64,000 nucleotides of DNA from DASVTR01 sp036382855. Its GTDB lineage: Bacteria > Acidobacteriota > Blastocatellia > Pyrinomonadales > Pyrinomonadaceae. A model generated the notes under the pieces. The model searched no databases. It had not been told where the DNA came from and saw only the letters and a list, made by a program, of their open reading frames with translations. The position numbers and the translations under genes were made by a program. Shown in pieces: positions 26,040 through 34,817 of the stretch (the stretch's first letter is position 1; every line of letters begins with the position of its first letter). The stretch lies in assembly GCA_036382855.1 (NCBI GenBank), contig DASVPO010000012.1, positions 307,768 through 371,767 of the forward strand, given 5' to 3'.

Positions 26040-27452
26040 TTAGTTTCTTCCGAGCGTCACCATCTGAAGGGCGCGGTTCGTTTTGTGCTTGTGTCCATGT
26101 TGGCCCAGGTGATGTATGACGCGGCCGAAAAACTTGATGGCTTGCAGGTAATCGTCAATGCGAATGTTTTCGTCAGGGCCGTGCGGGTTAGAGCCTGAAT
26201 AGCTCGTGCCGAAGGAGACGACCGGCGTCGGCGGGTTGGAGACGCCGCAGATTGCGCCGACAGGGCCGCTCGCGGGGTCAAGCGGATAGACGATAGGCTC
26301 GTGCCCGTAAATCTCCGGCGCGCTCTCGATGGCCGCGCGTGCGACGATTGACTGCGGAGAGGATTTCGTCACAGGCATACTGCCGAGCTCTATAATCTCC
26401 ACGTCCTTAAAGCCGCGCACGTCCAGATGCTCGCGCAGTAGTTCGACGACTAACTGCGGCGTCAGGTCCGGGACGAGACGAAAATCAAGACGCGCCATCG
26501 CCGTGCTCGGCAGGACGGTCTTCGGCCCTGCTTCGGTGTGCCCTGTCTGGATGCCGCAGATGGTGCAGGTCGCGCCGAAGATGTGCTCTTTGACGAGCGT
26601 GTGGCCCTTCATGGAGCGCAGCCAGCTATTGATGCGAAACTCCTGTTTCAACCCGGTCTCGTCCAATTCGATCCGCTTCAGCGCATCGTTGTCTTCAGGC
26701 GAGATGGGAGCGATGTGCGACGAAAAGCCGTCAATCGTAATGACGCCTTTGGGCGACGTGAGTGTGGAGAGCGCCTGCGTGAGCCGCCAGGCGGGATTGG
26801 GCACAATCGCGCCCCACTTGGAATGTAAATCGGTGCGCGCTCCGTGAACGCGCAGTTCGATGAAAGTGATGCCCTTGAAGCCCAGGCTGATGACAAGGCG
26901 CTCCTGCGTGTCCTTGTAGCCCTCTTCCCAGATACAGCCGTCTGCGCGCAGCATCTCCGCGTTCTCTTCCGTGAAGCGATAGAGGCTGTTGCTGCCGATG
27001 CCTGCCTCGCCCTCAACGATGAAGCGCAGGCAGACGGGGAGTTTTCCAAACGTCTTCTGGTAGGCTTCGATGGCGGCGAGGCGCGCAACGAGGTCGCCCT
27101 TGCTGTTGGCCGCGCCGCGCGAGTAGAGCTTGCCGTCGGAGAGCGTGGCGGAGAAAGGCCCGGCGGCCCAACTCGTCAACTGGCCGACGGGCGCAACGTC
27201 GTAATGGCCGTAGACGACGAAACAGTGAGAGCCGGAGCCGAACTCGCCGTAGATAATCGGATAGCCGCTGCCGATGCGGAAAACGCGTGTGCCCGCGCCG
27301 ACGCGCTTCATCAACTGTTCGACCGCCTCCGATGTCGCACGCACGCCCGTCCCGCGCGCCGCCACAGAAGGCATGCGACACAGGGCTTGCAGGCGTTCCG
27401 TAAAGGAACGAGCGTGCCGTTCAACGTAGCGGTCGAAGCGTGCGAAAGTCAT
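26040..27452 (-). CDS. M20-family peptidase homologue lacking catalytic residues
   Basis: 470 residues from the ATG at 27452. The overall fold and several motifs are those of M20 dipeptidases: VYGHYDVAPVGQ with the first metal His and the Asp, a dimerisation lid domain, and a C-terminal SGSNPHGPDENIRIDDY with the distal histidine. However the bridging aspartate in the RGAxDDKG motif is replaced (RGAANSKGD). The catalytic/metal Glu pair of EGEEEIGS reads EGEAGIGS. The protein is therefore probably not an M20 hydrolase of the usual type. It lies just upstream of ligA. Confidence 0.8.
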   Translation of the reverse strand: MTFARFDRYVERHARSFTERLQALCRMPSVAARGTGVRATSEAVEQLMKRVGAGTRVFRIGSGYPIIYGEFGSGSHCFVVYGHYDVAPVGQLTSWAAGPFSATLSDGKLYSRGAANSKGDLVARLAAIEAYQKTFGKLPVCLRFIVEGEAGIGSNSLYRFTEENAEMLRADGCIWEEGYKDTQERLVISLGFKGITFIELRVHGARTDLHSKWGAIVPNPAWRLTQALSTLTSPKGVITIDGFSSHIAPISPEDNDALKRIELDETGLKQEFRINSWLRSMKGHTLVKEHIFGATCTICGIQTGHTEAGPKTVLPSTAMARLDFRLVPDLTPQLVVELLREHLDVRGFKDVEIIELGSMPVTKSSPQSIVARAAIESAPEIYGHEPIVYPLDPASGPVGAICGVSNPPTPVVSFGTSYSGSNPHGPDENIRIDDYLQAIKFFGRVIHHLGQHGHKHKTNRALQMVTLGRN

Positions 27453-27545
27453 AGTCCAGAGTCTAAAGTCCAATGTCTAATGTCTCAAGTATAAAGTCAA
27501 TGCTGATTTCAGACTTTGGACTTTGTGCTCTGGACTTTGGACTCT
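27453..27545. repeat. Inverted repeat of AGTCCA/AAGTC words
   Basis: One arm, 27453-27490, reads AGTCCAGAGTCTAAAGTCC and continues in the same style. The other, 27510-27545, reads AGACTTTGGACTTTGTGCTC and continues with similar words. Arms pair imperfectly and are composed of near-tandem 6-8 nt words. The right arm encodes the last residues of the GNAT gene (KVQSTKSKV). Two minus-strand genes flank it. Confidence 0.65.
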
Positions 27546-28315
27546 TGATAAAGAAGATAACGAGGGCGCTCTTCCGAGCGCACGAATCCGGCGCAGATGA
27601 GGCCCGCACTGAAAGCCTGTTCAAATTCAGCGCGAACGCGCAACTGCTCTCTGCGCGCGGCGCGCGGATCATGCTCAACGAGCGCGTGCCAGTCTGGCGG
27701 AATCTCTATCTCGGCAGACGGCGAAGCGAGCACGGCAGCATCGCGTCCTGCCGCAAGCTCTACGACGCGCGGCGCGAGCAAGTCCCAGCCTGCAAACAAG
27801 CGGTCGCTATCGAGGCTGACAGCGTCCGCCTGTTCGTGTGGAAACGTCAGGTAATCCGTGCCGTAAAAGTTAACGCCGTAAGAACTGACTGTGACGCCGA
27901 GGCGATTGAGATTGAAATGAGCGTTGCGCGCCTGCATAGGGTCCCAAGTCCACTTGATGAAACTCCTTTTCTCGCTCAACGCGCGCTCGCGTTGGGCCCA
28001 TTTCAGGCGCGCACCGATGCCCATGTTCTGAGCAGACTTTGCGACCGCCATCATGTGCGAGTAGCCTATGAGTTCATCTTGGCCGCGCACCGCGACCAGA
28101 TGCAGAACAAACCCAAGCATTTGTCCGTCAAGAAACGCGCCGAGCGTCCAGCCACCGGCCCTGCGTGAAACAATCAGGTGCCGGCGCGGCGAAATCTCCA
28201 ACTCCGGCAAGCCAAACGCCTCGCGCTGCAAACGTACGCACTCGTCAAACTCCTCAATCGTCGTGCACTCGCGGATAACGATGCCGTCTTGATTAATTTG
28301 CTGCGGGCTTTTCAT
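27509..28315 (-). CDS. GNAT-superfamily acetyltransferase (COG3375-like)
   Basis: The ATG at 28315 (MKSPQQINQDG) gives 268 residues. N-terminal GNAT-like strand-helix: IVIRECTTIEEFDECVRLQREAFG. Core segment VLHLVAVRGQDELIGYSHMMAV, then NMGIGARLKWAQRERALSEK, the acetyl-CoA-binding loop region of GNAT folds. The C-terminal half (KWTWDPMQARNAHFNLNRLG and VNFYGTDYLTFP) is typical of a predicted acetyltransferase family found next to secondary-metabolite or quinone genes elsewhere. The substrate is unknown. Confidence 0.75.
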   Translation of the reverse strand: MKSPQQINQDGIVIRECTTIEEFDECVRLQREAFGLPELEISPRRHLIVSRRAGGWTLGAFLDGQMLGFVLHLVAVRGQDELIGYSHMMAVAKSAQNMGIGARLKWAQRERALSEKRSFIKWTWDPMQARNAHFNLNRLGVTVSSYGVNFYGTDYLTFPHEQADAVSLDSDRLFAGWDLLAPRVVELAAGRDAAVLASPSAEIEIPPDWHALVEHDPRAARREQLRVRAEFEQAFSAGLICAGFVRSEERPRYLLYQESKVQSTKSKV

Positions 28316-28389
28316 GGGCCTCAGGTTTAGGGTTTCAGCTTTCAGGTTCAAGAGCGAACGATATTAACCTTAAACCTGAAACTCGAAAC
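28316..28389. repeat. Inverted repeat of TCAGGTT/TTTAGG words
   Basis: Between two minus-strand genes the sequence reads CTCAGGTTTAGGGTTTCAGC and later CCTTAAACCTGAAACTCGAAA. The arms pair and are made of repeated words around CAGGTTTAGG. Probably a terminator or attenuator for the YaeQ-like/GNAT unit. Confidence 0.55.
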
Positions 28390-28866
28390 TCAAATCGCTG
28401 TTTGCGTGTACCAGCTTTCGGGCACGCGTTCAATCAGCCTGTGGGCTGTGCGGGTTGTAATGTCAGCGTTGAAGTTGACGATGAGAGCGCGTCCACTTGG
28501 TCTGTAGCGCGGGGCGATTACCTCGCGCAGTTGTTCCGCCAGTTGAGCAGCGTTATGGCCTATCTTGAAAAGAACAAGGCGCTCGACCCCTGCGTGTTTC
28601 AAGAGCCATGCGGTCTTGCGCAGGCTGTTTGCGCCACACTCGCCCCAGAAGAGAAAGCGGCCCGTCTCATCGAGCGCCACCAAATCCGGCTTATAACGCA
28701 GGCCCACACGCTTTTCAATCTCAAGCCCCGGAAACTCTCCGACGAACATCGCGTAGCCAAGCGCCTTCATCAGGACGTGTTCGTAGCTCTCGCCCAAACG
28801 CTTCCATAAGCGCACGCGGCGTCCCCTGAGTTCGAAATCGTAAAGCAGCGCACGGTCAAGATACAT
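28390..28866 (-). CDS. YaeQ-like protein (PD-(D/E)XK fold)
   Basis: The ATG at 28866 (MYLDRALLYDFEL) gives 158 residues. The segment RVGLRYKPDLVALDETGRFLFWGECG resembles the YaeQ/PD-(D/E)XK pattern, with an acidic residue in KPDLVA and a Glu in the WGECG strand. No catalytic Lys follows at the canonical spacing. The rest is helical and contains KTAWLLKHAGVERLVLFKIG. The protein could be a non-nucleolytic relative. The function is unknown. Confidence 0.5.
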   Translation of the reverse strand: MYLDRALLYDFELRGRRVRLWKRLGESYEHVLMKALGYAMFVGEFPGLEIEKRVGLRYKPDLVALDETGRFLFWGECGANSLRKTAWLLKHAGVERLVLFKIGHNAAQLAEQLREVIAPRYRPSGRALIVNFNADITTRTAHRLIERVPESWYTQTAI

Positions 28867-28944
28867 GATAAGGCAAAAGTAAAAAGGTAAAGGGTAAAAG
28901 GTCAATCAGGCGCGGGTCTTCACTTTTACCTTTTACCTTTACCT
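28867..28944. repeat. Inverted repeat of AAAGGTA-type words
   Basis: One arm reads AAAAGTAAAAAGGTAAAGG and then GTAAAAGG, the other ACTTTTACCTTTTACCTTTA and then CCTTTACTTTT. The arms are simple AAAGGTA words and would form a long stem. It separates the histidine kinase gene from the YaeQ-like gene on the minus strand. Confidence 0.6.
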
Positions 28945-30321
28945 TTACTTTTCCGTTGGCCGCGATGGAAGCTCGATTGAGACTTTGAGGCCACCCGCCG
29001 CCGGACTATCAAGATGCACCGAGCCGCCGAGCACGTCTATCAGGCGTCTGGAAATCACCAGGCCAAGCTCGTTCATGCTGGTCGCCTCCTGGCTCGGCGC
29101 GCTGATGTCAATCGGCTCGAAGATATGCGAGAGGTCTGGAAGATGCTCGCCGTCGTCTTCAATGGTGATAAGAAAATGGGTCGGCGTCGCCATTTCGGCG
29201 CGGACTCTGATGGTTGCATCCGTGGGGCTTCGACTAATCGCGTTCGCGAAAAAGTTGTAGAGCACCTGCCTGAGCTTGCCTTCGTCGGAGACGATTGTCT
29301 GAAGCTCCGCGTCAGGCTGGCAATCAATCTGCACGCCCTGCTTTTGTGCGAGACGACCCACCGCTGCACATGATTCGCGCAGCGCCTCGCGCAAAGAGAA
29401 CTCGTGCAGGAACAACTCCGACTGCCCTGCTTCGAGCCGCGAGAGGTCAACCAACTGGTTGAGACTCGTTTGTAGTTGCACGCCGGAAGATTGAATCTTT
29501 TCGCAGAAGCGACGCTGCGTGTCGGTCAGCTTTTCATGGTCCAACAGAATTTCCGCGAAGCCGAGCATGGAGGTCAAAGGCGTGCGCAACTCGTGCGACA
29601 TGCGCGCCAGGAAAAGAGAGCGATAATGGCCCACGTGGCGTAACTCGCGGTTTGCGTCTTCAAGCTCGCGCCCGCGCTGCCGCAACTGTTCGACCAGTTC
29701 TTCGATGCGCCCGTGTTGCTCTCTGAGCGCCAGAGTGCGACGCGCGTTGCCGACGGCGACGACAATCAGGGGAGCGATGAAGCGTATGCCGTCGAGCGCG
29801 GCGCGAAGACGTTCGGGATGAGCGGTGATGGCGACGAGCGCGCCGACAAGGTTTCCGCGAGCGCGAATCGGAATCGCTACACCCGCACGCAGATTCGTCT
29901 CTTCGAGCGCGCCGCGCAACTCAGAGAGTCCTGCGCTCGTCTCAGTTCCGTTTCCGTTGGCCCAGACCTGCACCTCTCGCCCTTCGCGCTCGACGGCCGC
30001 CACCAGTTGTTCTCCAATCCGGCGCGCATGTTCCTCGTCGAAGTGCTCATCCTTGTTCATCGCGCTCTCGCTAAGGCGTCCGTCCGTCTCGCGCAGGTAG
30101 ATGATGATGCAGCAGAGATTCCAGTGGCACTGGAGAATCTGCGAGAAGGCGGCGCACACGTCCGACGGAGTGCAGATGCTCGCGGGCGAATAGGTCTGCG
30201 TGTAGAAAAGCTCGACAACGTCTTCGTTAAGGGAGATGAGGTCGCGCAGGCGCGCATCAGCCGACTGTTGTTCTGCCGCCGCCGCGCTCGAAACTGCCTG
30301 TTCTAGTCGCTGCTCGCTCAT
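28945..30321 (-). CDS. Cytoplasmic GAF-type histidine kinase with degenerate ATP boxes
   Basis: The start at the ATG at 30321 (MSEQRLEQ) is chosen; one at 30354 is also possible. No transmembrane segment. Residues about 40-190 look like a GAF sensor domain, followed by a coiled coil (VEQLRQRGRELEDANREL). The phosphoacceptor helix is intact: ARMSHELRTPLTSMLGFAEIL. The ATPase domain has an N box (YNFFANAISRSP), but the G1 box reads EDDGEHLPD and the G2 box reads MNELGLVIS, both missing the usual glycines. Either activity is weak or ATP binding differs. Confidence 0.85.
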   Translation of the reverse strand: MSEQRLEQAVSSAAAAEQQSADARLRDLISLNEDVVELFYTQTYSPASICTPSDVCAAFSQILQCHWNLCCIIIYLRETDGRLSESAMNKDEHFDEEHARRIGEQLVAAVEREGREVQVWANGNGTETSAGLSELRGALEETNLRAGVAIPIRARGNLVGALVAITAHPERLRAALDGIRFIAPLIVVAVGNARRTLALREQHGRIEELVEQLRQRGRELEDANRELRHVGHYRSLFLARMSHELRTPLTSMLGFAEILLDHEKLTDTQRRFCEKIQSSGVQLQTSLNQLVDLSRLEAGQSELFLHEFSLREALRESCAAVGRLAQKQGVQIDCQPDAELQTIVSDEGKLRQVLYNFFANAISRSPTDATIRVRAEMATPTHFLITIEDDGEHLPDLSHIFEPIDISAPSQEATSMNELGLVISRRLIDVLGGSVHLDSPAAGGLKVSIELPSRPTEK

Positions 30322-30477
30322 TTGACACACCAAACGGCTCGTCGCTGAATGCACAACGGTCGGAGAGCCGCGTTTTTTCTGAACTGTAGTTGAAGCTAAT
30401 ATAGTGCGCTGGCGTTGGCAGTGTCAAAGACTGAAAACTATTTCCCACCTTCTATTTTCGCGCGCGCGTGCGTTATG

Positions 30478-32079
30478 ATGCGTGGCGGGATAAGAAGCGG
30501 GCGCATGACTGGTCAACTGGGCGAGCATCCACTCGCCGAACTGCTACATGAAATTTCCGCTGCCGGATTGTCGGGCGCTTTACGGCTTGAGCAGGAGCGC
30601 TTGAAGACGGTGGTCTATCTGGCAGACGGCGAGATAGTTTACGCCGCATCGAACCTCCGGCGTCACAGGCTCGCGGAATGTCTCAGGCGTTGGCAGTTGC
30701 TCAATGAGCAGGAATTGTCTTCGCTTCCCGCAGACGCTTCCGACCTTGATTTGGCGGCGGCGCTCATCGAGGCGAAAACGCTAGATAGCGAAGCGCTCAA
30801 GATGGCGCAGGCCAGGCAGGTGACGGAGGTGCTGAGCGCGGCCTTTCTCTGGACGGATGGCACCTGGGAGTTTGACGCGCGCGTGCGTATGAGCAGCGAC
30901 GTGAGGGTCAGTGTTGACGTGAATGGTTTGATGTTGGAGGGCGCGCGAAGATTGCCGGTGGAGTTGGCCGTGTCCAGATTCGCTGACCCTTCTGAAAAAC
31001 TGACTCCCGTTGAGCAAGCCCCGGTTGGCGTCGGACTGCTTCCGGCCGAGGGTTTCGTGCTCTCGCGTATTGACGCGCCGCTCAGCGTGTCTGAGTTAAT
31101 CGCCATCAGCGGACTGCCGGAGACGCAGACACAGCAAATCGTTTATATTCTGTCGCTCGGCGGCTTGATTGAGCGTGAGCACTGGCCGCACGCCTTCTCG
31201 ACGGAGACGATTGAAAGAGCGCGCTCTCTTAAGACGACGGCGAAAGCGGCGGCCTTGCCTGCTGCACAGGCGAGCGCACAGCAGGTTAAAAAGGAAGAAC
31301 CGGCTGCGGCCACCGTTGCACCCGTTAAAGAGGAAGACGACGAAGCGGTTCAACTGGACGAACTCTTCGCGCGGCTGGCCGTCGCAGAAGACCACTATCA
31401 AGTGCTCGGCGTCAGACGCACGGCCGCCGCAGGTGAAATCAAAAGCTCTTATCACAAGCTGGCGAAACGTTTTCACCCGGACCGTTTTCATAAGGATGAG
31501 CAGCTACACGCGCGCATCGAGGATGCTTTCGCGCGCATCGCGCAGGCGTATGAAACGCTCAAAGAGAAGCAGTCGCGCGCAATCTACGACCTCAAGCTCA
31601 CACAGCAGAGCAAGCCGCAGACATCAAGCTCGGGCTTTCAGCCCTCCGGCGGAGCAAAGCGAGAGAGCGTTGTGAACGTGGCGGCGCAGGAGAACGCGGC
31701 GCTCATGCGGCAGGCGGAAAATAGTTTCCAGCGCGGCCTGCTCTCCCTCAAGCAGGGCAAGCCGACGGCGGCCGTCTCATCCTTCAGCGAAGCGGCACGC
31801 CTCGTCCCGCGAGAAGCGCGATACCGCGCTTATCATGGTCGCGCGCTGGCGGAAAACGAAGGAACTTGGCGACAGGCCGAAGCAGAGATGAAGGCTGCTA
31901 TCTCCCTGGATTCAAGGAACACAGACTATTATGTGATGATTGCTGAGTTTTATCTGAAGATAGGATTGCCGCGCCGCGCACAGAGCGAACTGGAACGCGC
32001 GCTGGCGCTCGATTCACAAAACACAACGGCCCGGCAACTGCTCGCCAGTATACAGGCCACACTGAAAGGACAACGATGA
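30478..32079 (+). CDS. DUF4388 (PATAN) - DnaJ - TPR protein
   Basis: Start uncertain: ATG at 30478 or 30505; an upstream TTG is unlikely. N-terminal ~110 residues match DUF4388 (GQLGEHPLAELLHEISAAGLSGALRL). After a helical region, a J domain spans about residues 310-375 with YQVLGVRRTAAAGEIKSSYHKLAKRFHPDRF, including the HPD motif. The C-terminal part contains TPR-like helices (AENSFQRGLLSLKQGKPTAAVSSF). DnaJ would recruit a DnaK ATPase; DUF4388/PATAN occurs in signalling proteins of Deltaproteobacteria and Acidobacteriota. Confidence 0.8.
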   Translation: MRGGIRSGRMTGQLGEHPLAELLHEISAAGLSGALRLEQERLKTVVYLADGEIVYAASNLRRHRLAECLRRWQLLNEQELSSLPADASDLDLAAALIEAKTLDSEALKMAQARQVTEVLSAAFLWTDGTWEFDARVRMSSDVRVSVDVNGLMLEGARRLPVELAVSRFADPSEKLTPVEQAPVGVGLLPAEGFVLSRIDAPLSVSELIAISGLPETQTQQIVYILSLGGLIEREHWPHAFSTETIERARSLKTTAKAAALPAAQASAQQVKKEEPAAATVAPVKEEDDEAVQLDELFARLAVAEDHYQVLGVRRTAAAGEIKSSYHKLAKRFHPDRFHKDEQLHARIEDAFARIAQAYETLKEKQSRAIYDLKLTQQSKPQTSSSGFQPSGGAKRESVVNVAAQENAALMRQAENSFQRGLLSLKQGKPTAAVSSFSEAARLVPREARYRAYHGRALAENEGTWRQAEAEMKAAISLDSRNTDYYVMIAEFYLKIGLPRRAQSELERALALDSQNTTARQLLASIQATLKGQR

Positions 32080-32168
32080 AGTCGGAACGCGGCAACGATG
32101 AAGTATAAGACAAGCTCTTAACAGTTCATCGCTCATCGTTCCTACTTCGTCGTTCATCGTTCACAGAG
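32080..32168. repeat. Dispersed intergenic repeat, copy 1 (AACGATGAAGT words)
   Basis: Contains AACGATGAAG twice (32072 region and 32090 region) and the reverse words GTTCATCGTTC. The core AAGCTCTTAACAGTTCATCG recurs almost exactly at 39611-39641, another intergenic copy. The right and left parts can pair into a stem-loop. It separates two plus-strand genes. Confidence 0.6.
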
Positions 32169-32843
32169 ATGTCTTCCATTCATCTTGATTTTGCAGAGCA
32201 CGAGCGCGCCGCCGGCGAAGCGTTTCTGCGTCTGGCTTCGGCGGCAGACGAGTTTGAGGGCTACGCTCACCCGCACGCGGCGCGTCTGGCGAAACTATCG
32301 GATGAAGTCGCAAGGTTTTTTCATCTGGCCCAACATGACCGCGCGGCGCTCAGGCTCGCGGCGCTCGCGCACGACCTGGGCGAGGTCGCTATGGAGCGCG
32401 AATACATCAAGCGCGACGGCACGCTCAGCATGGAAGAACGCCTCGACCTCGCGCGTCATCCTGTCATCGGAGAACAGGAGGCCGCCCGCGCAGGAGCCGA
32501 CCGCGGCGTGCAACTGCTCGTCCGCTGGCATCAGGAATGGTGGAACGGTGCGGGCTATCCAGATGCTTTGCGTCGTGAAGAGATACCGCTCGGAGCGCGT
32601 ATCCTGCGCGTCGTTGATTCCTACTGCGCGCTGACGGATGCGCGTCCCTACCGTCCGGCGCAAACCGAAGAAGAAGCACGAAAACATCTAACAGAGTGGG
32701 CCGGGCTTGAATTCGACCCACACGTCGTCCGCGCCTTTCTCTCGCTCGCGCCCCTTAACGAACTGAAATCATATGCGACAAAACAGGAGGCAGATTTCAG
32801 CAGCCGCGAGGCGGAAGATAAGGCTGAGACCGCGCTCTTCTGA
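32169..32843 (+). CDS. HD-GYP-like phosphohydrolase
   Basis: 224 residues, cytoplasmic. Catalytic HD motif in LAALAHDLGEVAM; the HD-GYP signature RWHQEWWNGAGYPD follows later, preceded by a histidine in HPVIGEQEA. A third metal residue may be the acidic VVDSYCALTDARPY segment. HD-GYP proteins hydrolyse cyclic-di-GMP or other nucleotides. No receiver domain is fused and no partner is clear. The C-terminal tail is polar. Confidence 0.85.
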   Translation: MSSIHLDFAEHERAAGEAFLRLASAADEFEGYAHPHAARLAKLSDEVARFFHLAQHDRAALRLAALAHDLGEVAMEREYIKRDGTLSMEERLDLARHPVIGEQEAARAGADRGVQLLVRWHQEWWNGAGYPDALRREEIPLGARILRVVDSYCALTDARPYRPAQTEEEARKHLTEWAGLEFDPHVVRAFLSLAPLNELKSYATKQEADFSSREAEDKAETALF

Positions 32844-32885
32844 TTCTCTTTTATTCTGGATTCTGACTTCTGTATTCTTTAACTT

Positions 32886-33824
32886 ATGCCCTTGCCCAAA
32901 AGCACTGTTCCGAACGGCTGGCTGGCTTTCGAGTTGAGCGTGCTGCGCCGTTTAAAGTTTCGCTCGGCGGCGCTGGCCTTCGCCGGAGAGCCGGAGCTCG
33001 GCGTCTATCTCAAACACTGGGGCGTGCGCGTCGTAGCCAACGATTTGTCGCGCTGGGCCACAACGAAGGCCAAAGCCTACATCGAGAACAACACGGAGCA
33101 GTTGACGGAAACGGATGTCGAGATTGTGCTCGAAGATGCTTACGTGCCGCGCTACAAGTTGCAGAACCCTGCGCTGCGCCGTTGGTTCAACGAAACAGAC
33201 GCCTGGTGGTTTGACAACGTTCGTCAGAACGCCGAAAAGGTGGAATCATCACGCTCACGCTCGCTCGCACTCTCAATCGGGATGACCGTCGGAGACTACG
33301 TACTTTCATTCGACGAAGGCACACGCGAACTACGGCAGCCGCTCTCGCAGGTCTTCCGTCGCGTCTGGCGAGCGCAAGCGCCGCCCGTTGACAACGAGCA
33401 GCAGAACGAGAGTCATAACATGGATGCGCGCCGCTTCATCGCAGAGCAGCAGACGAGCCTTCTCTACCTGCGTCTGCCGCGCGCGCGGCGTGAAGGCGAG
33501 CTTCGTCGTAATGCGCTGACCGCATGGCGCGAGGAATGGCTGCGCGGTGAAGATGCTTTCTGGGACGAACTCGAAAGCGCGCGTGCAGGTCGGCTCGGAG
33601 CCTACGTTGCGACGCGGCAGCAATACCTGCGTCTCGTCGAAGACCTGCTGCAAACGGCCGCACACCTTCCCGCGTGGGCCATCGCACACACGGACAACGG
33701 CTTCGTCTCAACTAACGAACTGGTCGAAACCATCAACCGCGTCCGCACGGTCGAAACCATCTACTCGAAAGACTTTTCAGAACTAACGGGCACACGCGCC
33801 GCCATTATTACGGCTCTCACCTAA
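32886..33824 (+). CDS. Protein resembling D12-class DNA adenine methylases without DPPY motif
   Basis: 312 residues. The N-terminus resembles the SAM-binding start of D12-class methylases (ALAFAGEPELGVYLKHWGVRVVANDLSRWATTKAKAYIENN). The catalytic DPPY motif expected further on is not present. The C-terminal part (RVRTVETIYSKDFSELTG) is consistent with the D12 end. It may be an inactive or specialised methyltransferase-like protein. Its neighbour overlaps convergently by four bases. Function uncertain. Confidence 0.45.
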   Translation: MPLPKSTVPNGWLAFELSVLRRLKFRSAALAFAGEPELGVYLKHWGVRVVANDLSRWATTKAKAYIENNTEQLTETDVEIVLEDAYVPRYKLQNPALRRWFNETDAWWFDNVRQNAEKVESSRSRSLALSIGMTVGDYVLSFDEGTRELRQPLSQVFRRVWRAQAPPVDNEQQNESHNMDARRFIAEQQTSLLYLRLPRARREGELRRNALTAWREEWLRGEDAFWDELESARAGRLGAYVATRQQYLRLVEDLLQTAAHLPAWAIAHTDNGFVSTNELVETINRVRTVETIYSKDFSELTGTRAAIITALT

Positions 33825-34612
33825 GCCCGCTCTCCGCCAAACTGAATTGCCAGCATAGAGACAGAGCCGCCGTCAACTCCCTCTATTGGAAAGCTGACAG
33901 GCTCACCCTCTTTCCTCACGGCGACGACGTACAGCAGCGGCAGGTAATGTTCCGGCGTCGGCACGGACAGCCTCGCATCACGTCCCAACGTCTCGTAAGC
34001 GACGAGCGGATCGTGAGTTTCCCTGAGCAACAACTCGCGCACCTGTTCTTCAAAACGCACGGCCCAATCGAAAGGCTCGACACGCTGGCGACCCCATGCA
34101 TACGTGTGCAGGTTGTGAACGATGTTGCCGCTGCCCAAAATTAAAACGCCCTCTTCGCGCAGCGGCTTGAGCCGTTTTCCTAGTTCGTAGTGAAACTCCG
34201 GCGGCTGCGTTTCGTCTATGCTGAGTTGAACGACAGGAATATCAGCCTGCGGGAAGACGTGACACAAGACAGACCATGTTCCGTGGTCAAGTCCCCAACT
34301 CTCATCGAGCGCGACCGAGGCAGGCGCAAGCAACTCCTGAACGCGCTGCGCCAGTTCAGGACTTCCCGGCGCAGGATATTCGACGCCGTAAAGCTCGCGC
34401 GGGAAACCGCCGAAGTCGTGGATGGTGCGCGGCTTTGCGTTGGACGTGACGGCCGTTGCAGGAAAATACCAGTGAGCCGAGACGGCGAGCACGGCACGCG
34501 GGCGCGGAAAGTGTTTTCCGATATTGGCCCAGCCGTCTGTGTAAGGATTCTTCAACAGCGCGTTCATCGGATTGCCGTGTCCGAAAAAAATAGCGGGCAT
34601 CAAATCGCTCAT
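33821..34612 (-). CDS. YgiD-like extradiol (DODA-type) ring-cleavage dioxygenase
   Basis: 263 residues from the ATG at 34612 (MSDLMPAIFFGHG). LigB/DODA family iron or zinc dioxygenase. Conserved metal residues: HGNPMNA near the N-terminus, SAHWYFP, and HNLHTYAWG. Active-site HGTWSVLCHVFP (His) follows the family. The likely reaction is 4,5-extradiol cleavage of an aromatic (such as DOPA) ring. Stop codons overlap the preceding convergent gene by four bases. Confidence 0.85.
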   Translation of the reverse strand: MSDLMPAIFFGHGNPMNALLKNPYTDGWANIGKHFPRPRAVLAVSAHWYFPATAVTSNAKPRTIHDFGGFPRELYGVEYPAPGSPELAQRVQELLAPASVALDESWGLDHGTWSVLCHVFPQADIPVVQLSIDETQPPEFHYELGKRLKPLREEGVLILGSGNIVHNLHTYAWGRQRVEPFDWAVRFEEQVRELLLRETHDPLVAYETLGRDARLSVPTPEHYLPLLYVVAVRKEGEPVSFPIEGVDGGSVSMLAIQFGGERA

Positions 34613-34817
34613 ACGTTTATCAACCAATCTTCGTCAAATATTTTTAACTGTCCTTCCGGCCTCTCTTTATCCAACTTAAAACCTCATCATCGCGTTAAGC
34701 CTGACAACACGGTGACAGAAAATTTCCTTCGCATGATTCAAATGCTCTCAAGATTGCGCGTTAAGGGATGAAGCCTAAAAAAAGGGCAATTCATATTTTG
34801 TAGTTAAAGGTGGAATT

